64,000 nt of DNA from assembly GCF_001905095.1 (NCBI RefSeq), contig NZ_LWLS01000002.1, positions 162,258-226,257 on the forward strand, in the 5' to 3' direction. The DNA is from Micromonospora sp. CB01531 (GTDB lineage: Bacteria > Actinomycetota > Actinomycetes > Mycobacteriales > Micromonosporaceae). The notes beneath the pieces were generated by a model. That model was not told where the DNA came from. It did no database searches and worked only from the letters and a program-made list of their open reading frames with translations. Shown here piece after piece: positions 17,813 through 27,451 of the stretch. A program made the position numbers and the translations under genes. Every line of letters starts with the position of its first letter. Position 1 is the stretch's first letter.

Positions 17813-18724
17813 TCAGTGGGTGGCGTCGAACGAGCGGCCGGTCAGGGCGACGAACGCGTCGTCGAGGGTGCGCTTGTCGATGCGCAGGTCGCTGACCAGG
17901 ACGTGGTGGCGGGCGAGTTGTGCGGTGACCGCCGTGGCGAAGTCACCCCTGCCGGTGACGACCACCCGGTTTCCCGTCCGGGTCACGCCGGTCACCCCGG
18001 GCAGCCCGCCCAGCTCGACCATGTCCCCAGCCATCACCGTGAACCGCATGTGGTGCTCGGCATCGATCCCGTCGACCAACCCGGACGGGGTGTCCATCGC
18101 AACGACCCTGCCGCCGTCGAACACGGCGACGCGGTCGCAGAGCTCCTCCACCTCGTCCATGAAGTGGCTGACCAGCACCACTGTCACGCCGCTCGCCCGG
18201 ACGCGCTTGATCAGCTCCCAGGTGGTGCGGCGCGCCTGCGGGTCGAGCCCCGTGGTCAACTCATCGAGAAACGCCACCTGCGGATTGCCCACCAACGCCA
18301 GCGCAATGAACAGCCGTTGTTTCTGGCCACCGGACAGCTTCCCGAAGCGGGCGTTGCGCTTCTCCGTCAGCGCCCACTCCTCCAGCAGCCCACGCCAGTC
18401 CCGGGGTTTGGCATAGAAGGAGGCGTACAGGTCGAGCACCTCCCACACCAGGATGTTCTCCGGCAACTGCGTGTGCTGGAGCTGCACCCCGACCTGCTCG
18501 CGTACCTTGCGCCCGTCCTTCACCGGGTCGAGGCCGAGCACCCTGATCGACCCGCCGTCGGGCCGCCGCAGCCCCTCCACGCACTCCACGGTGGTGGTCT
18601 TGCCGGCGCCGTTCGGCCCGAGTATGCCGAAGATCTCGCCCTCCTCCACCGAGAACGACACCCCGTCCAGAACGGTCAGGTCCGCGTACCCCTTGCGGAG
18701 GTCGTTGACTTCGATGACTGCCAT
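17813..18724 (-). CDS. ABC transporter ATP-binding protein (DrrA/CcmA-like)
   Basis: A 303-residue ATPase of the drug-resistance/antibiotic exporter class. Walker A is GPNGAGKTT (about residues 37-45), the signature is LSGGQKQRLFIALAL, and Walker B is VAFLDELTTGLDP with the H-loop in VVLVSHFMDEVEE. The C-terminal 80 residues form the extension typical of DrrA-like ATPases. It is the first gene of the four-gene operon ATPase-permease-kinase-regulator. ATG 18724 lacks a clear Shine-Dalgarno. Confidence 0.95.
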   Translation of the reverse strand: MAVIEVNDLRKGYADLTVLDGVSFSVEEGEIFGILGPNGAGKTTTVECVEGLRRPDGGSIRVLGLDPVKDGRKVREQVGVQLQHTQLPENILVWEVLDLYASFYAKPRDWRGLLEEWALTEKRNARFGKLSGGQKQRLFIALALVGNPQVAFLDELTTGLDPQARRTTWELIKRVRASGVTVVLVSHFMDEVEELCDRVAVFDGGRVVAMDTPSGLVDGIDAEHHMRFTVMAGDMVELGGLPGVTGVTRTGNRVVVTGRGDFATAVTAQLARHHVLVSDLRIDKRTLDDAFVALTGRSFDATH

Positions 18725-18870
18725 GGCTCAAGCATCTTTTGCCTGTCGCCGGGGCGAATCGATCTGCCAGCCATGCTCAGCCCGGGATCCTGCTGACCAG
18801 AAAATCCACCGACTGGTTGATGCGCGGCCCGAGGAACTGTGGCGCCGCGGGGACCTCCTCGAAGACAGCG

Positions 18871-18902
18871 AACCCCGCCTCCCGCAAACGGGAGACGGGG
18901 TT
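18871..18902. terminator. Hairpin downstream of the acyl-CoA dehydrogenase gene
   Basis: Stem AACCCCG-C-CTCCCG against CGGGAG-A-CGGGGTT with loop CAAA and one internal mismatch. It starts 15 bp beyond the stop at 18917, upstream of the ABC operon. Confidence 0.75.
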
Positions 18903-18916
18903 CCGCAGGTCAACGC

Positions 18917-20077
18917 CTACTTCATCAGCTGGCGGGCCATGACGATGCGCTGCACCTGGTTGGTGCCCTCGTAGATCTGGGTGATCTTGGCATCCCGCAT
19001 CATCCGCTCGACAGGGTAGTCGCGGGTGTAGCCGTAACCGCCGAGCAGCTGCACGGCGTCCGTGGTGATCTCCATGGCGGCGTCCGAGGCGAAGCACTTC
19101 GCGGCGGCGCCGAAGTAGGTAAGGTCCGCGTCACCCCGCTCGGACTTGCCGGCGGCGGCGTAGGTGAGCTGCCGGGCGGCCTCCAGCTTCATGCCCATGT
19201 CGGCGAGCATGAACTGGATGCCCTGGAAGTCGGCGACGGGCTTGCCGAACTGCTTGCGCTCCTGGACGTAGCCCTTGGCGTAGTCCAGCGCGCCCTGGGC
19301 GATGCCGACCGCCTGAGCGGCGATGGTGACCCGGGTGTGATCCAGGGTCCGCATGGCGGTGGCGAAGCCGGTGCCCTCCCCGCCGATCATGCGGTCCGCC
19401 GGGATCCGCACGCTGTCGAAGTAGACCTCACGGGTGGGCGAGCCCTTGATGCCGAGCTTCTTCTCCGGCGCGCCGAAGCTGACCCCGGGGTCGGACTTCT
19501 CCACCACGAACGCGGAGATGCCCTTCGACCGCGCTGTGGGATCCGTCATAGCGAAGACGGTGTAGTACTCGGAGACCCCGGCGTTGGTGATCCACCGCTT
19601 CACGCCGTTGAGCACCCAGTGGTCGCCGTCCCGGACCGCCTTCGTGGTCATCGAGGCGGCGTCGCTACCCGCCTCCGGCTCGGAGAGGCAGTACGAGAAC
19701 ATCGCGTCGCCGGCCGCGACCGGGGTCAGGTACTTCCGCTTGAGCTCCTCGGAGCCGGCCAGGATCAGCGGCATGGTGCCCAGCTTGTTCACCGCCGGGA
19801 TCAGCGAGGACGCAGCGCAGGCACGGGCCACCTCCTCGATCACGATGGCCGTGGCCAGCGCGTCCGCGCCGGCGCCGCCATACTCGACGGGGATGTGCGG
19901 GGCATGGAAGTCGGCCGTCCGCAGCGCGTCGTACGACGCCTTGGGGAACTCACCCGTCTCATCCGCCTCGGCGGCCTGCGGAGCCACCTTCGCCGCACAG
20001 ACCTCCCGCACCGCCTCCCGGATCGCCTCGTGCTCCTCCGGCAATCGGTAGACGTCGAACGACTGCTCCGCGGCCAT
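18917..20077 (-). CDS. Acyl-CoA dehydrogenase, FadE25-like
   Basis: A 386-residue flavoenzyme that oxidises acyl-CoA to the trans-2-enoyl-CoA. ATG 20077 is chosen for the strong GGGGAGGGG upstream; the earlier in-frame sequence is not protein-like. FAD-binding blocks YCLSEPEAGSDAASMTTKA and WITNAGVSEYYTVFA are present. The C-terminal motif GGYGYTRDYPVERMMRDAKITQIYEGT carries the catalytic Glu in YEGT. Length and position near purE/purK match M. tuberculosis FadE25 (Rv3274c; from memory). The preferred chain length cannot be read from sequence. Confidence 0.95.
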   Translation of the reverse strand: MAAEQSFDVYRLPEEHEAIREAVREVCAAKVAPQAAEADETGEFPKASYDALRTADFHAPHIPVEYGGAGADALATAIVIEEVARACAASSLIPAVNKLGTMPLILAGSEELKRKYLTPVAAGDAMFSYCLSEPEAGSDAASMTTKAVRDGDHWVLNGVKRWITNAGVSEYYTVFAMTDPTARSKGISAFVVEKSDPGVSFGAPEKKLGIKGSPTREVYFDSVRIPADRMIGGEGTGFATAMRTLDHTRVTIAAQAVGIAQGALDYAKGYVQERKQFGKPVADFQGIQFMLADMGMKLEAARQLTYAAAGKSERGDADLTYFGAAAKCFASDAAMEITTDAVQLLGGYGYTRDYPVERMMRDAKITQIYEGTNQVQRIVMARQLMK

Positions 20078-20322
20078 GTGGCCCCTCCCCTTCACCGCTA
20101 AGATGCGCAAGCCGAGCGCTTTGAGTGCCGCCGACCGCACAGAGTCAAGGATAGCGACCGAGGATTCGGGGCTCCTTACCGCCGCGTAGGCTCGAGCATG
20201 ATGGGCGTCGAAGCCGAGCGATGACCACAGCACCACAGGAAGTCCCCCCACCGGCGCCCGGCCAGGCGCCGCAGCAGAATGCGACGCAAGGAAGCGCCGC
20301 CAGTGCGAGCGGAGAGACAGGC

Positions 20323-21750
20323 GTGACGATCCCCTACCCGAACACCCAGCCGGTGCCGGCCATCGCCGCGGTGACCCCGCCCTCGGGTGCCGCTCGACCC
20401 CGAGTGACCTTCCTCGGCACCGGCTACCTCGGTGCGACGTACGCCATCTGTTACGCCGAGCTCGGCTACGAGGTGCTCGGCTTCGACGTCGACGCCGACA
20501 AGATCGCCAAGCTGAACGCCGGCGAGGTCCCGATCCACGAGCCCGGCCTGGACGAGCTGCTCCGGCGCAACCTGGCCGCCGGCCGGCTCCGGTTCAGCAC
20601 CGACATCCAGGAGACCGCCGACTTCGGCGACGTGCACTTCATCTGCGTGGGCACCCCGCAGCGGGCCGACGGCATGGGCGCCGACCTGTCGTACGTCGAG
20701 GCGTCGGTGACCAGCCTCGCCCAGCACCTGACCCGCAAGGCCCTGATCGTCGGCAAGTCCACCGTCCCGGTGGGCACCGCCGAGTGGGTGGAGCAGCTGG
20801 TCGGCAAGCACACCACGGCCGACCTGGGCGTCGAGGTGGCGTGGAGCCCCGAGTTCCTCCAGGAGGGCTTCGCCGTCGACGACGTGCTGCGACCCAACCG
20901 GATCGTGGTCGGGGTCAAGAGCGAGTGGGCCAACGGGATGCTCTACGCCGCCCACAAGGGCGTCTTCGACCTGGCCGCCACCGAGGACCGCGAGGTGCCG
21001 CTGGTGGTCACCGACTTCGCCACCGCCGAGCTGGTCAAGGTCGCCGCGAACGCCTTCCTCGCCACCAAGATCTCCTTCATCAACGCGATGGCCGAGGTCT
21101 GCGAGGCCGCCGGCGGCGACGTCACCCAGCTGGCCCGCTCGATCGGGTACGACCCCCGCATCGGCAACCGGTTCCTCCAGGCCGGGCTCGGCTTCGGCGG
21201 CGCCTGCCTGCCCAAGGACATCCGGGCCTTCCAGGCCCGCGCCCAGGAGCTCGGCGCCGGCGAGGCGCTGCGCTTCCTACACGAGGTCGACCTGATCAAC
21301 CTGCGCCGGCGGACCCGGGTGGTCCAGCTCGCCGCCGAGCTGCTCGGCCGCCGGTCGGGCCCGGCCGGCCCGGACCTCTCCGGCACCCGGATCGCGGTGC
21401 TCGGCGCCACCTTCAAACCGAACACCGACGACGTCCGGGACGCCCCGGCGCTGGCGGTCGCCTCGCTGCTCGGCAAGGCCGGCGCCGACGTGCACGTGTT
21501 CGACCCGCAGGGCATCGAGAACGCGCGCCGGGCGGTACCCGAGCTGACCTACGAGGCGAGCATGACCGAGGCCGTGCGCGACGCCGATCTGGTCTGCGTG
21601 CTCACCGAGTGGGCCGAGTTCCGCAACGCCGACCCGGTCGCCCTGGGTGAGCTGGTCAACGGCCGCAAGGTGGTCGACGGTCGCAACTGCCTCGACTCCA
21701 CCTTGTGGACGCAGGCGGGCTGGGAGTACCGCGGCATGGGTCGCCCCTGA
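20323..21750 (+). CDS. UDP-glucose/GDP-mannose dehydrogenase family protein (UDP-glucose 6-dehydrogenase)
   Basis: An NAD-dependent four-electron dehydrogenase, most likely UDP-glucose to UDP-glucuronate, for envelope polysaccharide. The Rossmann motif VTFLGTGYLGATYA, the STVPVGT block and the catalytic Cys in GLGFGGACLPKD are present, with the C-terminal UDP-binding domain RIAVLGATFKPNTDDVRD. I set the start at GTG 20323 because GGAGAG lies six bases upstream, giving 475 residues. ATG 20221 is in frame but has no Shine-Dalgarno and would only add 34 Gln/Pro/Ala-rich residues. A hairpin follows the stop. It could supply sugar acids alongside the GDP-mannose module. Confidence 0.92.
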   Translation: MTIPYPNTQPVPAIAAVTPPSGAARPRVTFLGTGYLGATYAICYAELGYEVLGFDVDADKIAKLNAGEVPIHEPGLDELLRRNLAAGRLRFSTDIQETADFGDVHFICVGTPQRADGMGADLSYVEASVTSLAQHLTRKALIVGKSTVPVGTAEWVEQLVGKHTTADLGVEVAWSPEFLQEGFAVDDVLRPNRIVVGVKSEWANGMLYAAHKGVFDLAATEDREVPLVVTDFATAELVKVAANAFLATKISFINAMAEVCEAAGGDVTQLARSIGYDPRIGNRFLQAGLGFGGACLPKDIRAFQARAQELGAGEALRFLHEVDLINLRRRTRVVQLAAELLGRRSGPAGPDLSGTRIAVLGATFKPNTDDVRDAPALAVASLLGKAGADVHVFDPQGIENARRAVPELTYEASMTEAVRDADLVCVLTEWAEFRNADPVALGELVNGRKVVDGRNCLDSTLWTQAGWEYRGMGRP

Positions 21751-21756
21751 CCCACG

Positions 21757-21800
21757 GACCGTTCCGGCTCGGCGCGGCCGCGCCACGCCCCGGAACGGTC
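21757..21800 (+). terminator. Hairpin after the sugar-nucleotide dehydrogenase gene
   Basis: A perfect 11-bp stem (GACCGTTCCGG at 21757-21767, complement at 21790-21800) begins six bases after the stop codon. Confidence 0.7.
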
Positions 21801-21978
21801 GATCGGCACCCATCCCGGCTCCACACGTGCGCCGCCGGGCCGCGACCCGGCAGGGTCGACCGGCCCGGCGGTCTTTTGTTGCGCCGAACGCGCCGGCAAC
21901 GGTCGAAATCCGCGCCCGGTCAAGGCATGCTGCGACAGTGGAGGTCCACAGTGCGGGCCGGCCGGACGGAGGGGTGTC

Positions 21979-24900
21979 GTGCAGTCCTTCAGGTGCGCCT
22001 CGTGCGGACGGGAGATCAAGCCGGCCGTGGTCTGCCCGCACTGCGGGGCGGACCAGCCACAGTGGGCCGAGCATCTGGGCGACATCGAACGCTCGATCGC
22101 GGAGATGAAGGCCCGCGACGCCGAGATCGCCCGCGAACAGCGGCAGATCGCCGCCAAGCTGCAGGCCGCCCTCTTCCAGCGGGACATCCTCGCGCACGCC
22201 GGCGAGGAACGGGTCCGGCAGTCCACCCGGCCCCGCCGGGTGCTGCGCCGCCGGCCCGGCCGCCGCCCGCCCACCGCCACCACGGGCGCCCCGCCCCGGG
22301 TGCCCCGCCAGGGCACCCCGCCGCCGGGCCCGGACGACCTTCCGCCCCGGGCCAGGCCGCACTGGCTCGACGTGGACAACCCCGAGCATCCGCCGGAGGC
22401 GTCCTCCCGGGAGGTGCAGAACATCCCCCTCGGGCTCGGCGCGCTGCTCCTCGGCGTCGCCGCGGTGGTCTTCGCCGCGGTCGCCACCAGCTCGCTGGAC
22501 GCGCTGGCCCGGCTCGGCGTGCTGCTGGTGGCGACGGTGCTGATGCTGCTCGCCCCGCCGGTGCTGGCCCGCCGAGGGCTCACCTCCACCGCCGAGACGA
22601 TCGCCTCGGTCGGCCTGCTGCTGCTGCCGCTGGCCGGGTACGCACTCTGGGCCGTCGACCGGATCGGCGGCACCTCCGGCTCGACCTTTGCCGGGTCGAT
22701 CTTCCTGGTCACCGCCTTGATCGCGTTCGGGTACGCGCACTGGACCGGCCTGCGCGCGCCCCGCTTCGCCACCGTCCTGGCCGCCCAACCGGTGCTGCCG
22801 CTGCTGGCCTACGAGCGGATCACCGGGCCGGCCGGCTGGGCCCTGGTGCTGGCCGTGGTGGCCGTCGTCGACCTCGCGCTGGCCCGCTCGGCGGTGGTCC
22901 TCGAACGGCCGGTCCGGCGGGACCTGCCCGCCCCGGCGCCGGCACCCACCCCGCCCCGGCAGCGCAGTGCCGACGACCGCCCGGAGACGGACCCGGAGGA
23001 GTCGGCCGAGGTGCTCGGCGCGGAGCCGGCCGACGAGGGCGCCGCCACGCCGGCCCGCCCGGTGCCCTGGCTGCGGGAGCTGACCTGGCTGCTGCACGGC
23101 GGGACGGTCGCCGTCGCCTTGGCGTACGCGGTCACCGCGCTGCTGCGGGCCGCCACCGTACCGGTGGCCGCCGGCGCGGGCGCCGTGCTGCTGTTCGCCG
23201 CGCTGGTCGGGCTGGCCGGGACGCTCGTGCTGCGCCGGCCGCCGTTGCCGGACCTGGGCGCGGGCATCGTCACCCTCGCGGTGATCGGCGCACTGGGTCG
23301 GGTCGCCTCGGTCGCCTACCCCGGCCGGTCGCTACTGCTCATCGCCGCGGTGATCGCGCTGACCGGGTTCGCCGTCCGCGGCGTACCGGAACAGGCCCGG
23401 CGCGGCCCGCAGCTCGCCTCGGCGGTGGCGCTGACCGTCAGCGGCCTGGTGGTGGCCGGGGGCGCGCTACGCGCCGGGCTGGCACCGGTACGCGCGGCGC
23501 TGCCCGCCTGGTCGGCGGACCTGAGTCAGTGGCACGCCGAGCTGGCGGCGGCGGTCGGGCCGACCGGCTGGCAGCTCGCCGCAAGCGCCCTGCTGCTCAC
23601 GATCGCCGCGGTGGTCGCCCTGCCGCCGGAGATCCGGCGTGACTTCGCGGTGGTCGGGGCGGCGCTGACCGCCCTCGCCGTACCCGCCTCCCTCGGGCTT
23701 GGCTGGGCGGCCGCCTGCTGGCCGATGGTGCTGACCGCGGTGGGCATCGGCGTCCTGGGACTGGCCGCCGGCTCCGAGCGCTCGGCCGTGGTGCACGCCG
23801 TCACCGCCGCCGCGCTGGGCGTGATCGGCGCCGGTGCCGCGCTCGCCCGGCCGGCGCTCACCGCCGCCGCGCTGACCACCCTCTGCCTGGCCGGCGCGCT
23901 GGTGTCGCTGGCTCCCCGGGTCCGGATCGCCGCCGCCGTGGCGAACACGGTCTGCGGCTGGGCGGCCGGCGGTGCGGCGTTCGCGCTGCCGGGGGCGGTG
24001 GCCGCGTTCGTCGCCGCCACCGTGCCGGCCGGCCCGGCGCCCACCCCGGCGAGCCTGCGCGAGGTGACCGTCCCGATCCTGGCGGCGAGCTTCCTCGGCG
24101 TCTGCGTCAGCCTCGGCTACGCCGCCCTCGTCCAGGTCGCGCAGCGGCACCTGAGTGCGCCGCACGCGATCGGCACCGTGCTGGGCGCGGTGGCGGTCGC
24201 CGCCGCCGGGTTCGGGGCACCCGGCGCCACCACCGCCGACGCCTGGGTCGGCGGGCTCCTGCTGCTCGCCGCCGCGCTGCTGGCACTGGCCCCCCGGATC
24301 GACGCCGGCCGCCGCTCCGACCTGACCCTGGACGGGTCGGACCTGGCCCTGGCCGCCACCACGGCGGCGCTGATCGCCACCCTGGTCCGGATCGCCGCCG
24401 TGCTCGCGCCCGGCGGTCAGCTGGTGGTGGCGGCCGCGCTGGTGTTGGTGGTCGCCGTCGCCGCCCGGGCCATGCCCGAGGAGTGGCGACGCGGGCCGAT
24501 CCTCGGCATCGCGGTCGGTGGCACGCTGATCGGTCTGATCGCCGGCTGGAGCGCGCTGCGCGGCGGGGTCGGGGTGCTGGCCACGCCCGGCCCGATCTGG
24601 GCCGGCGACCTGAGCGGCTGGCCGGCCGCGCCGACGGGCGGGTCGGCCGGCCAGGCGCCCGTCGCGCTGGCGCTGCTGGCGGTCGCCGCCAGCATCCTGC
24701 TGCCGCCGCCCTGGAAGTACGACGTCGCCGGGGCGGCCGTCGTGCTCGCCACCATCGGTGCCCCGGCCGCGTTCAACCTGCCCTGGTGGTCGCCGGTGCT
24801 GGTGGGCGCCATGGTCGCGACGGTCTTCGGGATGGCGGCGGTGGCTTCGCTGGACCCCCGGGCCGCGCTGTCCCGGGCCACCGTGGCGGGGGTGATCGCC

Positions 24901-26874
24901 CTGCACGCCGCCGGCGCCGGCCTGGTCCGCCCGTGGACCACCGCGCTAGCGCTCGGCAGCATCGTGCTGATCGGCGTGGTGGTGGCCATCCTGGCCCGGG
25001 CGCTCGCGCCGTCGCTCGTCGAGGACGTCCGCACCGAGGGGATGCCGCCGCACCTGGTGCAGGTGGGCGGCGCGGCGGCGGGCGCCGCCCTGCTCGCCCT
25101 GCCCGGGGCGGTGGCCGCCCTGGCCGCCGAGTTCGGCCGCCCCCCGCAGGTGGTGCTTACCGCCGCGCTGGCCGCGTCCAGCATCGGCCTGGCCGCCGTG
25201 GCCGCGGCCCGCCGGCAGATCCCGCAGTACCTGCCGTACGTGAGCGTGGCGGTGGTGGGCGCTGCGACGATCAGCGCGGTGGCCGCCGTGATCACCCGCC
25301 TGCCCTCCGGCGTGTACGCCGCCGCGGCGGCGCTGCTCGGCGTGCTCGCCGAGCTGGTCCGCGCCGCCACCACCCCGCCGGTCGGGTCGGCCCGGCCGGT
25401 ACGCCGCTGGTCGGTACTGCTGGACGGGGCGATGCGCCGGCTGCCCGACGACGGCACCGAGCTGCGCTGGCGGGTGAGCCCCGCCGCCGGCGCCCTCGCG
25501 GCGGCGGTGCCGCCCACCGCGCTGGCCCTGGTGACCCTGACGCCGCCGCTGCTGGTGGCCCTGGTCGAGCCGTTCCGGGTGCTGCCGCGGATCTGGCAGG
25601 GGGCGCCGCCCGAACTGCTCACCCCGCCCGCGTCGGCGGTGGACCCGAGGCACGTGCTGACCGCCCTGCTGCTCACCGCGACGGCGGCGCTGGCCGCCAC
25701 CGGGTTCAGCGGCGGCCGGCGCTCCCGGGCCGTGCCGGTGGTGCTGCCCGGCGCGGCGGTCACCCTGCTGATCACGCCGGTGGCGCTCGGCCACGGCTGG
25801 CCGCAGACCGCGCTGGCCGGGTTGGCGGTCTTCACCATCGCCATGCTCGGCTTGGCGCTGACCCCACCCCCGCCGCTGGTCGAGCCGGCCCGCTCGCTGC
25901 GGATCGCCCGGGTGCTGGTGTTCGCGATCGGGCTGGCCGCCGGGGGCGCCGGGCTGGCCGGCAGCCTCGCCACCCGGCAGCTGACCCTCTTCACGCTGGG
26001 CGGGGCGGTCGGCGTGGGCGTGGTCGCCGCGCTCTTCGGCACCACCCAGCGGGCCCGCATCCTCGGCTGGCTGTTCGCCTCACTGATGGCCGAGCTGTTC
26101 GTGCTCACCCTCGGCCTGGTCGCCGGGCTCGCGGCGGTCTGGTCGGCGTTCGGGGTGCTGGCGGTAGGGGCGGCGCTCCAGGTCTTCGCCGCCACCCTGC
26201 CCCGGCTGCGCCGTCCCGAGGCGTACCGGGAGTCGGCCACGGTGGAGTGGAGCGGGTACGCGGCCGCGCTCATCGCGCTGGCGCTGGCGTACGACTCGCC
26301 CCGGCACATCGCCGCGCTGCTGGCCGCCTGGGGCGCCGTCCTCGGGGTGGCGGCCGGACGTCCAGGACGCCGGCCGGTGGAGCGGCGGATCCTGTTCTGG
26401 TCGGTGGTCGCCTGCGAGATCACCGCCTGGTGGATCCTCATGCGGGTGGCCGACGTGGCACTGCCCGAGGCGTACACCCTGCCGTTCGCCCTGCTCGCCC
26501 TGCTGGTCGGGGTGCTGGAACTGCGCCACCGGCCCGACCTGTCGAGCTGGGTGGCGTACGGGCCGGCGCTGGTCGCCGCGTTCCTGCCGACCCTGGCGAT
26601 CGTGCTGGCCACCGACACCAGCATGCTGCGGCAGGTCCTGCTGCTGCTCGGCGCCGTGGCGGTGCTGATCTTCGGGTCGACCAGCCGGCAGCAGGCGCCG
26701 GTGATCGTGGGTGCCACGGTGACCGCGGTGACCGCGGTGCACGCGTTGATCAGTCTCGGCCCGTGGCTGGTGCTGATCCCGGTCGGCATCCTCCTGCTGG
26801 TGCTCGGCGCGAGCAACGAGCGCCGCCGCCGGGCCCAGGAGCGGCTGCAGACCGCCCTGCGCGGCATGCGATGA
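21979..26874 (+). CDS. Very large polytopic membrane protein (SCO7613-like) with N-terminal zinc ribbon
   Basis: A 1,631-residue protein starting at GTG 21979, preceded by GGAGGGG. Residues 4-24 form a zinc ribbon (two CxxC pairs: CASC and CPHC). A coiled-coil-like stretch (EHLGDIERSIAEMKARDAEIAREQRQ) and a Pro/Arg-rich linker follow. From about residue 150 to the end there are several dozen hydrophobic segments, many Ala/Val/Leu-only. It resembles the actinomycete family annotated 'SCO7613 C-terminal domain-containing membrane protein', which has no known function. No catalytic motif is visible. It is transcribed alone and ends 85 bp from the purE stop with a perfect palindrome between. Confidence 0.88.
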   Translation: MQSFRCASCGREIKPAVVCPHCGADQPQWAEHLGDIERSIAEMKARDAEIAREQRQIAAKLQAALFQRDILAHAGEERVRQSTRPRRVLRRRPGRRPPTATTGAPPRVPRQGTPPPGPDDLPPRARPHWLDVDNPEHPPEASSREVQNIPLGLGALLLGVAAVVFAAVATSSLDALARLGVLLVATVLMLLAPPVLARRGLTSTAETIASVGLLLLPLAGYALWAVDRIGGTSGSTFAGSIFLVTALIAFGYAHWTGLRAPRFATVLAAQPVLPLLAYERITGPAGWALVLAVVAVVDLALARSAVVLERPVRRDLPAPAPAPTPPRQRSADDRPETDPEESAEVLGAEPADEGAATPARPVPWLRELTWLLHGGTVAVALAYAVTALLRAATVPVAAGAGAVLLFAALVGLAGTLVLRRPPLPDLGAGIVTLAVIGALGRVASVAYPGRSLLLIAAVIALTGFAVRGVPEQARRGPQLASAVALTVSGLVVAGGALRAGLAPVRAALPAWSADLSQWHAELAAAVGPTGWQLAASALLLTIAAVVALPPEIRRDFAVVGAALTALAVPASLGLGWAAACWPMVLTAVGIGVLGLAAGSERSAVVHAVTAAALGVIGAGAALARPALTAAALTTLCLAGALVSLAPRVRIAAAVANTVCGWAAGGAAFALPGAVAAFVAATVPAGPAPTPASLREVTVPILAASFLGVCVSLGYAALVQVAQRHLSAPHAIGTVLGAVAVAAAGFGAPGATTADAWVGGLLLLAAALLALAPRIDAGRRSDLTLDGSDLALAATTAALIATLVRIAAVLAPGGQLVVAAALVLVVAVAARAMPEEWRRGPILGIAVGGTLIGLIAGWSALRGGVGVLATPGPIWAGDLSGWPAAPTGGSAGQAPVALALLAVAASILLPPPWKYDVAGAAVVLATIGAPAAFNLPWWSPVLVGAMVATVFGMAAVASLDPRAALSRATVAGVIALHAAGAGLVRPWTTALALGSIVLIGVVVAILARALAPSLVEDVRTEGMPPHLVQVGGAAAGAALLALPGAVAALAAEFGRPPQVVLTAALAASSIGLAAVAAARRQIPQYLPYVSVAVVGAATISAVAAVITRLPSGVYAAAAALLGVLAELVRAATTPPVGSARPVRRWSVLLDGAMRRLPDDGTELRWRVSPAAGALAAAVPPTALALVTLTPPLLVALVEPFRVLPRIWQGAPPELLTPPASAVDPRHVLTALLLTATAALAATGFSGGRRSRAVPVVLPGAAVTLLITPVALGHGWPQTALAGLAVFTIAMLGLALTPPPPLVEPARSLRIARVLVFAIGLAAGGAGLAGSLATRQLTLFTLGGAVGVGVVAALFGTTQRARILGWLFASLMAELFVLTLGLVAGLAAVWSAFGVLAVGAALQVFAATLPRLRRPEAYRESATVEWSGYAAALIALALAYDSPRHIAALLAAWGAVLGVAAGRPGRRPVERRILFWSVVACEITAWWILMRVADVALPEAYTLPFALLALLVGVLELRHRPDLSSWVAYGPALVAAFLPTLAIVLATDTSMLRQVLLLLGAVAVLIFGSTSRQQAPVIVGATVTAVTAVHALISLGPWLVLIPVGILLLVLGASNERRRRAQERLQTALRGMR

Positions 26875-26912
26875 ATCGGAGGGGCTCGTCCACCGTCGGG
26901 GGGCAGGCTCAG

Positions 26913-26940
26913 CGCGCCAGGCCCGCGCGGGCCTGGCGCG
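26913..26940. terminator. Perfect 28-bp palindrome between convergent genes
   Basis: The 28 bases are their own reverse complement (half-site CGCGCCAGGCCCGC). It sits between the stops at 26874 (+) and 26960 (-) and would act in both directions. Confidence 0.75.
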
Positions 26941-26959
26941 GGAGGCCCGGCACCACCGA

Positions 26960-27451
26960 TCAGGCGAGCGAGGCGCGGAGGTTCGCCTCCTTCTCGGCGA
27001 CCAGCTCCTCCAGGCTCGCCTGGTACGCAACCATCCGCTCGCGCAGCACCGGGTCCGACGCGGCCAGGATCCGCACGGCGAGCAACCCGGCGTTTCGCGC
27101 ATTGCCGATCGACACCGTGGCGACCGGCACGCCGGCCGGCATCTGCACGATGGACAGCAACGAGTCCATCCCGTCGAGGTACTTGAGGGGCACCGGCACG
27201 CCGATCACCGGCAGCGGCGTGACGGAGGCGACCATGCCGGGCAGGTGAGCCGCCCCGCCGGCCCCGGCGATGATCACCTTGAGCCCGCGGTCGGCGGCGG
27301 TCCGGCCGTACTCGATCATCTTGGCCGGGGTGCGGTGCGCCGACACCACACCGACCTCGTACGGCACCTCGAACTCGGCGAGCGCCTCGGCGGCGGCCTC
27401 CATGGTCGGCCAGTCCGAGTCGCTGCCCATGATCAGCCCAACGGTGCTCAC
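26960..27451 (-). CDS. purE: N5-carboxyaminoimidazole ribonucleotide mutase
   Basis: Class I PurE converts N5-CAIR to CAIR in purine synthesis. The 163-residue protein has the phosphate-binding [10 protein letters not shown], the SAHRTP loop with catalytic His, and [17 protein letters not shown] 27451 overlaps the purK stop by four bases, so the two enzymes are co-translated; PurK makes the unstable N5-CAIR that PurE uses. Confidence 0.98.
   Translation of the reverse strand: MSTVGLIMGSDSDWPTMEAAAEALAEFEVPYEVGVVSAHRTPAKMIEYGRTAADRGLKVIIAGAGGAAHLPGMVASVTPLPVIGVPVPLKYLDGMDSLLSIVQMPAGVPVATVSIGNARNAGLLAVRILAASDPVLRERMVAYQASLEELVAEKEANLRASLA

Noticed and set aside
15686..18796. 1,036-codon plus-strand frame opposite the two-component/ABC operon
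   Set aside because: Shadow frame; the four minus-strand genes have all expected motifs.
20221..20322. ATG 20221 as the start of the sugar-nucleotide dehydrogenase
   Set aside because: No Shine-Dalgarno and only low-complexity residues are added; GTG 20323 has GGAGAG at the right distance. It remains possible.
24483..27248. 921-codon plus-strand frame overlapping the large membrane gene and purE
   Set aside because: Out-of-frame shadow of the polytopic protein, Arg/Gly/Ala-rich with no motif.
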